Shown piece by piece: positions 39,879-49,078 of a DNA stretch of 50,148 nt. The translations under genes and the position numbers were made by a program. The notes beneath the pieces are model-generated. The model did no database searches, had not been told where the DNA came from, and saw nothing but the letters and a program-made list of their open reading frames with translations. This DNA comes from Limnohabitans sp. Rim8 (GTDB taxonomy: Bacteria; Pseudomonadota; Gammaproteobacteria; Burkholderiales; Burkholderiaceae_C), in assembly GCA_945897795.1 (NCBI GenBank), contig CAMDFT010000014.1, positions 1 to 50,148 of the forward strand. The letters are read 5' to 3'. Position 1 is the first letter of the stretch; the number at the start of each line of letters is the position of its first letter.

Positions 39879-40892
39879 TCATTGTAGAGGGGCATCAAGT
39901 CGCAGTTGGGGGCTGCGCACGCGCCAGAGCATGCGCACCTGGCTGCCATCGCGCAGCACCAGCGCGGTCTCTTGCTGCACCACGTTGTCGATGCGCATGC
40001 GCCCCTGCACCTCGAAGTAACGGCTTTGCACGCTGTGTTGTTTGTCGTTCAACAGGCGGCCGCTGGGCCCCAGGGCTTCTTGCGCGGCATTCAGGCTGGC
40101 CCAGTGTCCCCGCTGGCGCTGCGTCACGGCTTGCCGTGCCGAGGCCAGGTCCAGCCCGGGCACCACGGCCGAGAGCACCTCGGCGGAGGCGGTGTTCAGG
40201 TTCACGGGGGTGGCCTCGGGCAGCAAGGTGATGTGCGCCTGCAAGGCGGCCAGCGTGCCAGGGCTCAGGCCCAGCCAGACCAATTGAGCCGTTTGCTGCG
40301 GCATCAAGGCGGCGGGCCCTTCTGAGTTGGTGCCTGTGCTGTTGGGGGCTTGGCTGGCCCGGCTCGCCTGCAAGCTGGCCGGCAACTGCTGCGCCAGAGT
40401 TTGCAGCTCGGCCAACGGCAGGCCCAAGCGCTCGAACAAGGCGGCAAAGCGGGCCAGCGCCGGGAGCGAGATTTTCCCGTCCTCAACCAAGTTCACCACG
40501 TTCATGCGCGATTGGGCGTCGGTGATCTGGCCCGATAAAAAGACCTCGGTATCGCCCTCGCGCCACTGCTGGTCTTGCGACAGGAAGGTCGACAGTTTGG
40601 ATTCTTGTACCGGCAAGGCCCAGGGTTCAGCCAGATGGTCGGCTGCGGCGCTTTGCGCCGAAACCGCGTCTTCGCGCAAGATCAGGCGCGTCCAGTCCAG
40701 TGCGCCCGTCATCATCCAGGCGGTCTGGCTGCGCCCGCGCTCGGCGATCTCGATTTCCACCTGTCGCCACTGTTGCCACAGTGCGGCGCTGGCCAGCGTG
40801 GCCACCAAGGCCACGGTGAGCATGGCCGTCAGCAAGGCTGCGCCGCGCTGGCGCTGCTTGTTGCTGAAAAGGGGACGGATCAGGGGGCGCAT
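39879..40892 (-). CDS. gspK: Type II secretion minor pseudopilin GspK
   Basis: A 337-residue pseudopilin with the prepilin segment KQRQRGAALLTAMLTVALVATLASAALW; cleavage is expected after the glycine. The large alpha-helical insert characteristic of GspK runs from about residue 100 to 270 (for example MNVVNLVEDGKISLPALARFAALFERLGLPL, and VNLNTASAEVLSAVVPGLDLASA with helix-hairpin-helix character). It caps the pseudopilus tip with GspI and GspJ. The ATG overlaps the gspJ stop (TGATG). Confidence 0.92.
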   Translation of the reverse strand: MRPLIRPLFSNKQRQRGAALLTAMLTVALVATLASAALWQQWRQVEIEIAERGRSQTAWMMTGALDWTRLILREDAVSAQSAAADHLAEPWALPVQESKLSTFLSQDQQWREGDTEVFLSGQITDAQSRMNVVNLVEDGKISLPALARFAALFERLGLPLAELQTLAQQLPASLQASRASQAPNSTGTNSEGPAALMPQQTAQLVWLGLSPGTLAALQAHITLLPEATPVNLNTASAEVLSAVVPGLDLASARQAVTQRQRGHWASLNAAQEALGPSGRLLNDKQHSVQSRYFEVQGRMRIDNVVQQETALVLRDGSQVRMLWRVRSPQLRLDAPLQ

Positions 40893-41665
40893 CAAGATGG
40901 CGCTCCTGACAAGGTCGGCCGCACCCAGTCCAAGGTGAGCGTGCCCGATCCGGCGGGGCCGGGGGGCAGGCTCAGCACCAGGCGCACGCCATCCGGGGTG
41001 GGGGGGGTGGCGCTGGGCGTTGTGGCAGGGGGGGCGTTGGGGCTGTCGGGTGTGCCTGCGGTCACGGCAGCGCTCGACAAGGGGTTGGTCCAGCTGCCGC
41101 CTCGGTGCACGAACAGCTGCCAGCCCGACAAGGGGTGAATCTGGATCTGGCCAGCGCGGGTGCTGTCGTTGGCGGTCTGGCCCCACTGCCCGGCCAGAGC
41201 CCAGGCGCTTTGCCAGTCTTGGCGCTGACTCAAGGGCGGCGATTGCCACCGCTGCCAATCGCCACCGCCGGGCCGGCCCGGGTCGCTGCGCCAAGTCCAG
41301 GCCACCACGCGCACACTGGCGGGCGCAGGGGCTGTCTGGCGGTTGCTCGCGCTTGTGGGGGTAACGGATGTGTTGCTGGGCAAGGGGGCGTCGGCGGTGC
41401 GCCGGGTCAGGCGCAGCACCTGGCCGTTCCAGTCCCAGCTGGGCGTGCCGGGCAGTTCGGCCAATTGGTCCAGGTCGGTTTGCCACTGCGCCAGGCCCGT
41501 TTGCAGGCCGCGGATCTCATCCGAGCGGCTTTGCAAACTGCTTTGGCTGCGCAGCATGCCATCCAGCCCGCGCCAGGCCATCAGGCTCATCAGGGCCATC
41601 ACGCTGATGGCCACCAGCACCTCGATCAGGGTGAAGCCGCGCTCGGCTTGTTGGGTTGTCGCCAT
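40892..41665 (-). CDS. gspJ: Type II secretion minor pseudopilin GspJ
   Basis: A 257-residue pseudopilin with the N-terminal signature ERGFTLIEVLVAISVMALMSLMAWRGLDGML. GspJ-specific text follows: LQTGLAQWQTDLDQLAEL. A proline/serine/threonine-rich insertion (PSNTSVTPTSASNRQTAPAP) makes it longer than the roughly 200-residue family norm. It is part of the tip complex with GspI and GspK. It overlaps both neighbours by one base (TGATG). Confidence 0.92.
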   Translation of the reverse strand: MATTQQAERGFTLIEVLVAISVMALMSLMAWRGLDGMLRSQSSLQSRSDEIRGLQTGLAQWQTDLDQLAELPGTPSWDWNGQVLRLTRRTADAPLPSNTSVTPTSASNRQTAPAPASVRVVAWTWRSDPGRPGGGDWQRWQSPPLSQRQDWQSAWALAGQWGQTANDSTRAGQIQIHPLSGWQLFVHRGGSWTNPLSSAAVTAGTPDSPNAPPATTPSATPPTPDGVRLVLSLPPGPAGSGTLTLDWVRPTLSGAPS

Positions 41666-42018
41666 CAGTTGCGCCCCATCACGGTGGACACCTGCAGCAC
41701 ATAAACGCCTTGGTCCAACACCCGCGCATCGACACGCCTGAAATTGGGGTTGGGCGTGGGCCTAACCGACACGTCAACCTGCAGCAAGCGGCCGGCCTGC
41801 ATGCACTCGACGCTGGTGTTGCCCGTGTCCGGCAATTGCCTGCGCAAGCGCAGAACGATCAATTCGTTGTCGGCGCAGATCTGGCCCAGCATGCTCACGG
41901 TCTGGCGTTCGGCATTGCGGCTGAGCGAGCCCGTGGCCTGCAGCCCAGCCATGAGCGCTATGGCGGTGATGCCCAAGGCGACCAGCACCTCGATCAGGGT
42001 GAAGCCGCGCTGGTTCAT
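41665..42018 (-). CDS. gspI: Type II secretion minor pseudopilin GspI
   Basis: A 117-residue pseudopilin: MNQRGFTLIEVLVALGITAIALMAGLQATGSLSRNAE, with the E+5 residue present. ICADNELIVLRL matches the conserved W/C-NN-L region of GspI. It starts the pseudopilus tip complex. ATG 42016-42018 overlaps the gspH stop by 4 bp. Length is normal for the family. Confidence 0.92.
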   Translation of the reverse strand: MNQRGFTLIEVLVALGITAIALMAGLQATGSLSRNAERQTVSMLGQICADNELIVLRLRRQLPDTGNTSVECMQAGRLLQVDVSVRPTPNPNFRRVDARVLDQGVYVLQVSTVMGRN

Positions 42019-42515
42019 GGCGGCGCCTGTTCACGCGTGTTTTGCACTTTGAAGGGCCGCAGTCCATCGGTCACAACCCACAGGGTCTGGCCGGGAGACT
42101 GTGGTGCTGAATGTGCGGTCGACAAGGCCACAGCTTGTGGCTCGATCAGGGGCTCCGGCCCCAGGGTGATGGCGCTGCCAGCGCGCGCTCGGGTGGTGTC
42201 AGCCAGCCAGTTTTTCGGCAGGCCAGGCGGTGGCAGGCCTTCAAAAACAAAACTTTGCACGGGGTTGGCTGAGTTGTCTTGGGTGCGCCAGACCACCGGC
42301 AAACCATTGGCGCGGGCCTGGGCGCGGCCGGTTTCGAGCAGCACGGCCAGGCGTTCGGCGTCGCGCTGCAGGGCGCTTTGGGCGCTGTCCCGCAGCGACA
42401 GGCTCACGCCCGCTGTGGCCACGGCGATCAAGGCCACCACCACCAGCAGCTCCAGCAGCGTGAAGCCTTGGGGCAGGGCGAGAGGGCGTTTACTGCCAGC
42501 TGCCGAGGTCGGCAT
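42015..42515 (-). CDS. gspH: Type II secretion minor pseudopilin GspH
   Basis: A 166-residue pseudopilin. The prepilin segment LPQGFTLLELLVVVALIAVATAGVSLSL starts near residue 16, after a 16-residue leader MPTSAAGSKRPLALPQ. The middle (LAVLLETGRAQARANGLPVVWRTQ) is typical of GspH. ATG 42513-42515 lies inside the 3' end of gspG, giving a 26-bp overlap. It joins the minor pseudopilins to the major one. Confidence 0.9.
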   Translation of the reverse strand: MPTSAAGSKRPLALPQGFTLLELLVVVALIAVATAGVSLSLRDSAQSALQRDAERLAVLLETGRAQARANGLPVVWRTQDNSANPVQSFVFEGLPPPGLPKNWLADTTRARAGSAITLGPEPLIEPQAVALSTAHSAPQSPGQTLWVVTDGLRPFKVQNTREQAPP

Positions 42516-42939
42516 TGTTGCCCTCACCGCCGGCCTGACCGTCAGCGCCAAAGGACAGCACATCCACCTCGCCCTTGATGCCGGGGCTCAAGTATTGGTA
42601 AGGCCGACCCCACGGGTCTTTGGGCAATTTGTCCAGATAAGGCTTCCAGTTGCCGGGCACGGGCTCGGTGGTGGGTTTAAGGATCAGGGCGTTGAGGCCC
42701 TGCTCGGTGCTGGGAAAGCGCTGGTTGTCCAACTTGTAGAGCTTGAGGGCCTGCATCAGGTTGCCCACATCGGTGCGGGCGGCGGTGATGCGGGCGTCGT
42801 CAGCGCGGCCCAGCACATTGGGCACGATGAGCGCAGCCAACACGCCAAGGATGGCCAGCACCACCATCAACTCGATCAGGGTGAAGCCGCGTTGGCGGCG
42901 GGGCTTGGAGGAGGTTTGGGTTTGCATGCCTTCGATCAT
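42490..42939 (-). CDS. gspG: Type II secretion major pseudopilin GspG
   Basis: A 149-residue major pseudopilin: RRQRGFTLIELMVVLAILGVLAALIVPNVLGRADDA, then ALKLYKLDNQRFPSTEQGLNALI and the calcium-site region LPKDPWGRPYQYLSPG, with C-terminal SFGADGQAGGEGNNADLGSW. It is the first gene of the leftward gsp operon. Two starts are possible, ATG 42939 and ATG 42927 (MQTQTSSKPRRQRG); the first is used, neither has a clear ribosome-binding site. Confidence 0.93.
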   Translation of the reverse strand: MIEGMQTQTSSKPRRQRGFTLIELMVVLAILGVLAALIVPNVLGRADDARITAARTDVGNLMQALKLYKLDNQRFPSTEQGLNALILKPTTEPVPGNWKPYLDKLPKDPWGRPYQYLSPGIKGEVDVLSFGADGQAGGEGNNADLGSWQ

Positions 42940-42948
42940 AATCCGGCC

Positions 42949-43407
42949 ATGTTACAAATTTCTTTGGGTTCAAAAGGCACCTATTTTTGGCCGAGTGCTT
43001 CGGCCGCCTTGTTGGGCTGTGCAGCCGCCGCCAGCGTGGTGTTTTGGGTGCTGAACTTCCCCTCTGGCATGGCGGTGCAAGGCTTGTCTCTGGCGCAGAG
43101 CACGGGCCCAGCAACGGGTCCATCGTCGGTGCACACGGCCAAAGCCTTGGGGGTGCAAGCGGCCTTGCCCGATGTGAGCATCGCCCAATCCTCGCGCTTT
43201 GTGCTGTGGGGTTTGGTGGCTGGGGCCTCTGGCCAAGGCAGCGCCCTGATCGCGGTGGATGGTCAACCGCCTCGGCCTTATCGGGTGGGGCAGACCGTGA
43301 CGGATGGCGTGGTGTTGCAAGGCTTGGCCCCGAAGCGGGCGCAGTTGGGAGCCAACGCGCAAGGCGCGGCTCTTTTTTCGCTCAGCTTGCCTGGCGCAGA
43401 CAAATAG
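42949..43407 (+). CDS. gspC: Type II secretion inner-membrane protein GspC (short form)
   Basis: A 152-residue bitopic protein: one helix near residues 15-38 (ASAALLGCAAAASVVFWVLNF), then the HR domain SRFVLWGLVAGASGQGSALIAVDGQPPRPYRVGQTVTDGVVLQGLAPKRAQL, which contacts the N0 domain of GspD. It stops after the HR domain and lacks the PDZ or coiled-coil region found in many GspC proteins of about 270 residues. It is divergent from gspG with only 9 bp between the starts. Confidence 0.87.
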   Translation: MLQISLGSKGTYFWPSASAALLGCAAAASVVFWVLNFPSGMAVQGLSLAQSTGPATGPSSVHTAKALGVQAALPDVSIAQSSRFVLWGLVAGASGQGSALIAVDGQPPRPYRVGQTVTDGVVLQGLAPKRAQLGANAQGAALFSLSLPGADK

Positions 43408-43434
43408 CCTCAAAGCACCTGTCGCGTTGCTTTG

Positions 43435-44982
<1,548 letters not shown>

Positions 44983-45042
44983 GTCCGGTGCAACGGCGGG
45001 CGGACCGCATTGCTTAAAAGTGTGGGCTTGATGATAACGGCC

Positions 45043-45075
45043 AAAAAAAATGCCCCAAGCCTTGCGGCTGGGGGC
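45043..45075 (-). terminator. Leftward rho-independent terminator upstream of ilvA
   Basis: On the minus strand a 10-bp stem with one mismatch (arms 45066-45075 and 45052-45061, loop 45062-45065) is followed by an A and eight T (45050-45043). It ends 60 bp before the ilvA start. No leftward gene lies upstream, so it closes either a small RNA or an ilvA leader (attenuator). Confidence 0.8.
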
Positions 45076-45133
45076 AAATCCACCTTTTTAGAGGGTGGAG
45101 GAGACAATGGGTCCGTGCAAAAAAGCACGCTTG
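45043..45133 (-). ncRNA. Candidate small RNA with anti-Shine-Dalgarno loop
   Basis: A leftward transcript of about 90 nt is suggested by TACAAT on the minus strand (45140-45145) as a -10, the strong terminator at 45043, and the lack of any leftward gene between. From its 5' end it would form GTGC-N6-GCAC, expose TCTCCTCC (about 45098-45105), form CCACC-N9-GGTGG and then the terminator. The CTCCTCC stretch is complementary to ribosome-binding sites. A small-RNA family with anti-SD loops, toxic in E. coli, has been described from betaproteobacteria. The 5' end is not certain, and an ilvA attenuator is the main alternative. Confidence 0.45.
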
Positions 45134-45270
45134 TTCGCAATTGTACGGGTGTTTTTGTTGCGTTGCAGCAAGAGCCGTCTATTTAAGAGCAAAAACTTGT
45201 AAAGTCGAACACTGTCAAGACACACACGGTGCCCCTGAATGCACGGGGATGAACACAAAGGAAACACACC

Positions 45271-45723
45271 ATGGAATGCACAGTCACCTGGACCGGCGCT
45301 GCCGGCACCCGCTCGGGCATGGGCTTTGTCGCCGAAACCGGCTCGGGCCACATCGTCAATATGGACGGCGCGCCTGACGCTGCCAAGCCCGAAAACGGCG
45401 GCCAAAACCTCGCCCCCCGCCCCATGGAAATGCTGTTGGCCGGCACGGGCGGTTGCACGGCTTATGACGTGGTGCTGATCTTGAAGCGCGGCCGTCAAGA
45501 CGTGCGCGGCTGCAGCGTCAAAATCAGCAGCGAACGCGCCGAGGTGGACCCCAAAGTCTTCACCAAGATCAACATGCACTTCACCGTCACCGCCAAAGGC
45601 GTGCCCGCCAGCGCTATAGAGCGGGCCATTGCCATGAGCCACGAAAAATACTGCTCGGCCAGCATCATGCTGGGCAAAACCGCGGAGATCACGACCAGTT
45701 TTGAGGTGGTCGAAGTGGCGTAA
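45271..45723 (+). CDS. OsmC family protein (YhfA-like)
   Basis: A 150-residue protein of the OsmC/Ohr fold. The two redox cysteines lie in GTGGCTAYDVVLIL (C62) and EKYCSASIML (about C126). The RPMEMLLAGTGGCTAYDVV block fits the YhfA-like subgroup rather than Ohr or OsmC proper; members reduce hydroperoxides or are of unknown role. AAAGGAAA precedes the ATG. The 68 bp upstream of this start contain no other convincing feature apart from a 31-codon frame described in the findings. Confidence 0.87.
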   Translation: MECTVTWTGAAGTRSGMGFVAETGSGHIVNMDGAPDAAKPENGGQNLAPRPMEMLLAGTGGCTAYDVVLILKRGRQDVRGCSVKISSERAEVDPKVFTKINMHFTVTAKGVPASAIERAIAMSHEKYCSASIMLGKTAEITTSFEVVEVA

Positions 45724-45726
45724 AAT

Positions 45727-45760
45727 CCAGAAAATATGGAATTGCTTTCCATAAATTCGG
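45727..45760. promoter_or_regulatory. Long dyad upstream of the DUF4143 ATPase gene
   Basis: TATGGAA (45735-45741) and TTCCATA (45747-45753) form a perfect inverted repeat around TTGCT, and the symmetry continues outward imperfectly (CCAGAAAA against AATTCGG), making half-sites of about 14 bp. The dyad fills the whole 43-bp gap before the ATPase ATG. It may be an operator or a leader hairpin. Confidence 0.55.
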
Positions 45761-45766
45761 AAAATC

Positions 45767-46987
45767 ATGCTCGATCGAACCCTTGCACAAGCCATTCGTC
45801 AAATCAGTCAGAACTTTCCTGTCTTGATGGTCACTGGGCCACGCCAAGTGGGCAAAACCACTTTGCTGGCCATGTGCAGTGAGGGCGCCAGGGGCTACGT
45901 GACGTTAGACGACATGGACATGCGTCAACTGGCCCAGCAAGACCCTGCATTGTTTTTGCAAACCTGGCCAGCGCCCGTCACGATTGATGAAGTGCAATAC
46001 GCGCCTCAACTGTTCAGTGCCATCAAAATGGCCGTGGACCAAGACCCGCGCAACGGCCAGTACTGGCTCACAGGTTCGCAAAAGTTCCAGCTCATGCAGG
46101 GCCTGACCGAAAGCTTGGCTGGGCGCGTGGCGATTTTGGATTTGTTGGGCTTGTCACAGGCCGAGAGGCAAGGCCGCGCCCAGCAATCGCAGCCTTTTTT
46201 GCCCACATCTGACTGGATCGCCCAAGCCCGGGCTGCTGCCCATCCCCAATCTCTGAAAAGTTTGTACGCCCAAATTTGGTTGGGCGCTTACCCGCGTTTG
46301 CAGACGCAGGGCGCGCAAAGTCGAGATGTTTTTTACCGTTCCTACGTGCAAACCTATGTGCAGCGTGACGTGCGCGAGTTGCTCAAAGTGTCGGACCCCT
46401 TGAGTTTTCACCGTTTTTTGGGTCTGGTGGCGGCCAGAACCGGGCAGCTGCTCAATTACACCCAACTGGCCAACGAGGTCGACATTGACACCAAAACCGC
46501 CAAAGCCTGGCTGTCGGTGCTCGAGGCTTCTGGCCTGGTCTATTTGCTGCAGCCCTATTACCGGAACTTGACCAAACGCATGATCAAGTCGCCCAAGCTG
46601 TACTTTCTCGACACGGGCTTGGCGGCTTATTTGACCAAATGGAGCTCTCCCGAATCCCTGGAGGCCGGCAGCATGTCGGGCGCCATCCTGGAAACGTGGG
46701 CCGTGGCTGAAATCCTCAAAAGTTACTGGCACAACGGCAAAGAAGCGCCGCTGTATTTTTACCGCGACACAGATCAAAAAGAGATTGACCTGCTCATCGA
46801 GTTGGATGACACGATTTATCCGATCGAGATCAAAAAAACGGCGACGCCCTCGACACAGGCGAGCAAGGCATTTGCAGCCGCTGGCTATTTGGGCAAAACC
46901 GTCGGGCCAGGTGCCGTGCTCTGCCTCACGCCGCGCGATGTGCCATTGACGGCCAGTGTCACGGCGATTCCGATGGGCTATTTGTAA
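45767..46987 (+). CDS. AAA family ATPase with DUF4143 domain
   Basis: A 406-residue protein. The N-terminal AAA_14 domain has Walker A GPRQVGKTTL (K30) and the Walker B-like TIDEVQYAPQLF near residue 80, with LTGSQKFQLM as sensor 1. The C-terminal DUF4143 domain (about 205-370) contains RDVRELLKVSDPLSFHRFLGLVAARTGQLLNYTQLA and a PD-(D/E)xK-nuclease-like patch, YFYRDTDQKEIDLLIE and YPIEIKKT. Function is unknown, though these genes are common in accessory DNA. It is cut off from its neighbours by the dyad upstream and by the convergent coq7 23 bp downstream. Confidence 0.87.
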   Translation: MLDRTLAQAIRQISQNFPVLMVTGPRQVGKTTLLAMCSEGARGYVTLDDMDMRQLAQQDPALFLQTWPAPVTIDEVQYAPQLFSAIKMAVDQDPRNGQYWLTGSQKFQLMQGLTESLAGRVAILDLLGLSQAERQGRAQQSQPFLPTSDWIAQARAAAHPQSLKSLYAQIWLGAYPRLQTQGAQSRDVFYRSYVQTYVQRDVRELLKVSDPLSFHRFLGLVAARTGQLLNYTQLANEVDIDTKTAKAWLSVLEASGLVYLLQPYYRNLTKRMIKSPKLYFLDTGLAAYLTKWSSPESLEAGSMSGAILETWAVAEILKSYWHNGKEAPLYFYRDTDQKEIDLLIELDDTIYPIEIKKTATPSTQASKAFAAAGYLGKTVGPGAVLCLTPRDVPLTASVTAIPMGYL

Positions 46988-47010
46988 GCGACTTTTGCGC
47001 AGGATGGGCC

Positions 47011-47634
47011 TCAAACCCGGTGCGCCACCGTGGTCATCACTTTGGCGGCCATTTTCATGACCGACTTGACTGGGGCGGGCAGCTCCACCGCACCGGCCTT
47101 CATGGCCATCTGGGCATGGGCGATCTCGTCAGCCTTCATGGCCGACACGATGGCGCGAGAGGCGCTGTCGGCGGCAGGCAGCAAATCCATGTGGCTTTGC
47201 AGGTGGGCTTCGACTTGGCGCTCGGTCTCGACCACGAAACCTAGACTGACTTTGTCGCCGCCGATCTTGCCCGCCGCAAAACCGATGGCAAACGCACCGG
47301 CATACCAAAGCGGGTTCAGCAGTGAAGGCCGGTCATTCAACTCGTCCAGGCGCTGCTTCGTCCAGGCCAGGTGGTCGGTCTCTTCGCGGCTGGCCTCGGC
47401 CAGTTGAGCGCGCAGTGCCGGGTTCTGGCAGGCCAGGGCCTGGCCGGTGTACAGCGCCTGCGCACAGACCTCGCCCACATGGTTGATGCGCATCAGCGCG
47501 CCCGCCTGGCGCTTCTCGGCATCGTTGAGCTCAAGCGCGGCCAAAGTGGCCGCCGGATTGGGGCGACTGGCGCGCGGCTCGGCCCAAAGCGTGCGCAGCG
47601 CGCTGTCGACGGCCAAAATCAGGGCATTGATCAT
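47011..47634 (-). CDS. coq7: 2-polyprenyl-3-methyl-6-methoxy-1,4-benzoquinone monooxygenase (Coq7)
   Basis: A 207-residue di-iron hydroxylase of ubiquinone synthesis that adds the last ring hydroxyl. Ligand motifs: [35 protein letters not shown], the [18 protein letters not shown] block and [11 protein letters not shown], which supply the four Glu and two His ligands of the family. [14 protein letters not shown] is diagnostic of the longer proteobacterial Coq7. The start ATG 47632-47634 gives the full family N-terminus. Confidence 0.94.
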   Translation of the reverse strand: MINALILAVDSALRTLWAEPRASRPNPAATLAALELNDAEKRQAGALMRINHVGEVCAQALYTGQALACQNPALRAQLAEASREETDHLAWTKQRLDELNDRPSLLNPLWYAGAFAIGFAAGKIGGDKVSLGFVVETERQVEAHLQSHMDLLPAADSASRAIVSAMKADEIAHAQMAMKAGAVELPAPVKSVMKMAAKVMTTVAHRV

Positions 47635-47812
47635 GGGTTGAGTGTAAACAATCGATCCGTTCCGGTTAAAAGTTGCAACATGCCCGTGCTGAGATCTGGG
47701 GTGATGAATTTGTAACTGTTGATAATTTTGTTGCGAAATGAGCCCAAAGTCCTTGTTCTAATTGACAAAAAATGCCGATTGAAGGGGTCGGCAAGGGTAA
47801 ATACGGGGAGTT

Positions 47813-47828
47813 GTTGCATGCTTGCAAC
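47813..47828. promoter_or_regulatory. GTTGCA-TGCT-TGCAAC dyad in the porin upstream region
   Basis: The 347 bp between coq7 and the porin start hold no convincing gene. A perfect 6-bp dyad GTTGCA/TGCAAC with a 4-nt loop lies 154 bp before the porin ATG. TTGACA at 47762-47767 looks like a -35, but no good -10 follows at the right distance. The long leader is AT-rich up to about 47800. The dyad could be an operator or a leader hairpin. Confidence 0.35.
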
Positions 47829-47981
47829 GAAAAGAACTTTTCTTGGACGAATGTCTTGGCGAACACACAGTCGTCTGGTGGAATACATACAACTTCCTGA
47901 TTTGGAGGTTGGCTCAGGGTTTCGACGGGTGATCATCACCTTTCTGATTCGGGCCCTTGTTTAACCTTGGAGAAACTTGCA

Positions 47982-48896
47982 ATGAAAAAATCTCTGATTG
48001 CTCTGGCTGTTTTGGCAGCTTCCGGCACCGCTTTCGCACAATCCACCGTGACCATCTACGGCAAGCTCGATCAAGGCTTCGCACGTGGCATTGGCGCTGA
48101 GAAATTCTCCCTGTCGCAAGCCTCTGGCAGCCGCATTGGCTTCCGTGGTACTGAAGACTTGGGCGGTGGCTTGAAGGCCAACTTCCAGATCGAAAACCGT
48201 TTCACACCCGATGACGGCGTTGCAGCTAGCACTTTCTGGGGTGGCCGTTCGATCGTGGGTCTGTCCGGTGGTTTTGGTCAAATCGACCTGGGCCGTGACT
48301 ACACCGCCGCTTTCTGGACACAGCTGGCTGGTGACGTGTTTGGTTGGGACGGTGTTGCCAACAACGCTGCCACTACCCGTGGCGGCCCAGCAACTTCCGT
48401 TCGTTTTGCCAACGGCATCACTTACACATCGCCTTCTTTCGGTGGCATCACATTGCGTGCCAACTCCTCGGTCAAAGAAGGTGCTGAGACCAAGAACGGC
48501 ACTTCGATGCAGTTGGCTTACAACAATGGTCCCATCAGCGCCAGCATCGCTTCTGAGAAGAACGCGGCTTCTTTGAAGTACACCGGTTTTGGTGCAGCTT
48601 ACAACTTTGGTGCAGCCCGTGTGAACGCCCTGATCAGCAAGTCTGAAACTGCTGCTGGCGAGGAAGGCGATGCCATGGTTTTGGGCTTGACCGTGCCTAT
48701 GGGCGCCCTGACCTTGAAGGCTTCATACGCCACATTGGAAGTTGCTAACGTTAAGACAGTGCAACAACTGGGCCTCGGCGCACGCTACGCTCTGAGCAAG
48801 CGCACAGACCTGTATACCAGCTACGCTAACAACAGCAAAGCTGCTGCTGGTACCAAGAAGAATGGCATGGAATTCGGCATGCAACACAACTTCTGA
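47982..48896 (+). CDS. Gram-negative porin (Omp32/OmpC-like, Burkholderiales type)
   Basis: A 304-residue outer-membrane protein. The signal peptide MKKSLIALAVLAASGTAFA is followed by QSTVTIYGKLDQGFARG, the first strand of betaproteobacterial porins. The constriction-loop region GRSIVGLSGGFGQIDLGRDYTAAFW and the C-terminal phenylalanine (MQHNF) needed for barrel assembly are present. It is somewhat shorter than the usual 330-360 residues. GGAGAA precedes ATG 47982. Codon choice (GGC, AAG, CTG and GCT) suggests high expression. Confidence 0.92.
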   Translation: MKKSLIALAVLAASGTAFAQSTVTIYGKLDQGFARGIGAEKFSLSQASGSRIGFRGTEDLGGGLKANFQIENRFTPDDGVAASTFWGGRSIVGLSGGFGQIDLGRDYTAAFWTQLAGDVFGWDGVANNAATTRGGPATSVRFANGITYTSPSFGGITLRANSSVKEGAETKNGTSMQLAYNNGPISASIASEKNAASLKYTGFGAAYNFGAARVNALISKSETAAGEEGDAMVLGLTVPMGALTLKASYATLEVANVKTVQQLGLGARYALSKRTDLYTSYANNSKAAAGTKKNGMEFGMQHNF

Positions 48897-48902
48897 TCAA
48901 AG

Positions 48903-48970
48903 GCTGTCGTAAGACAGCTTGAGAATGAAAGCTATAAAAACCCGCTGCGGCAACGCGGTGGGTTTTTTTT
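48903..48970 (+). terminator. Tandem hairpins and rho-independent terminator after the porin gene
   Basis: GCTGTC-GTAA-GACAGC at 48903-48918 is a first hairpin. A second, with arms 48940-48949 and 48954-48963 around GCAA and two G-T pairs, is followed by eight T (48963-48970). The second one is a strong intrinsic terminator. The first may protect the porin mRNA 3' end. Confidence 0.88.
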
Positions 48971-49078
48971 CGATCGTTTGCTGGCGCTGCCCAACCAGGA
49001 AACCTCCCGCTGCAAGGGATAACACGGGTGCGGCGTCCTGTAGAGGCTGATAAATTGAATGATTGTCAGGAATCCAAC

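Noticed and set aside
41656..42948. Upstream extension of the gspC frame through gspG-gspJ
   Set aside because: The extension is the complement of four pseudopilin genes; ATG 42949 gives a normal GspC start.
45043..45075. The hairpin read as a plus-strand terminator for the region upstream of osmC
   Set aside because: The T-run is only on the minus strand; on the plus strand the stem is followed by AAATCC.
47719..47964. 81-codon plus-strand frame upstream of the porin
   Set aside because: TTG start without a ribosome-binding site, no domain, ends 17 bp before the porin start; more likely leader sequence.
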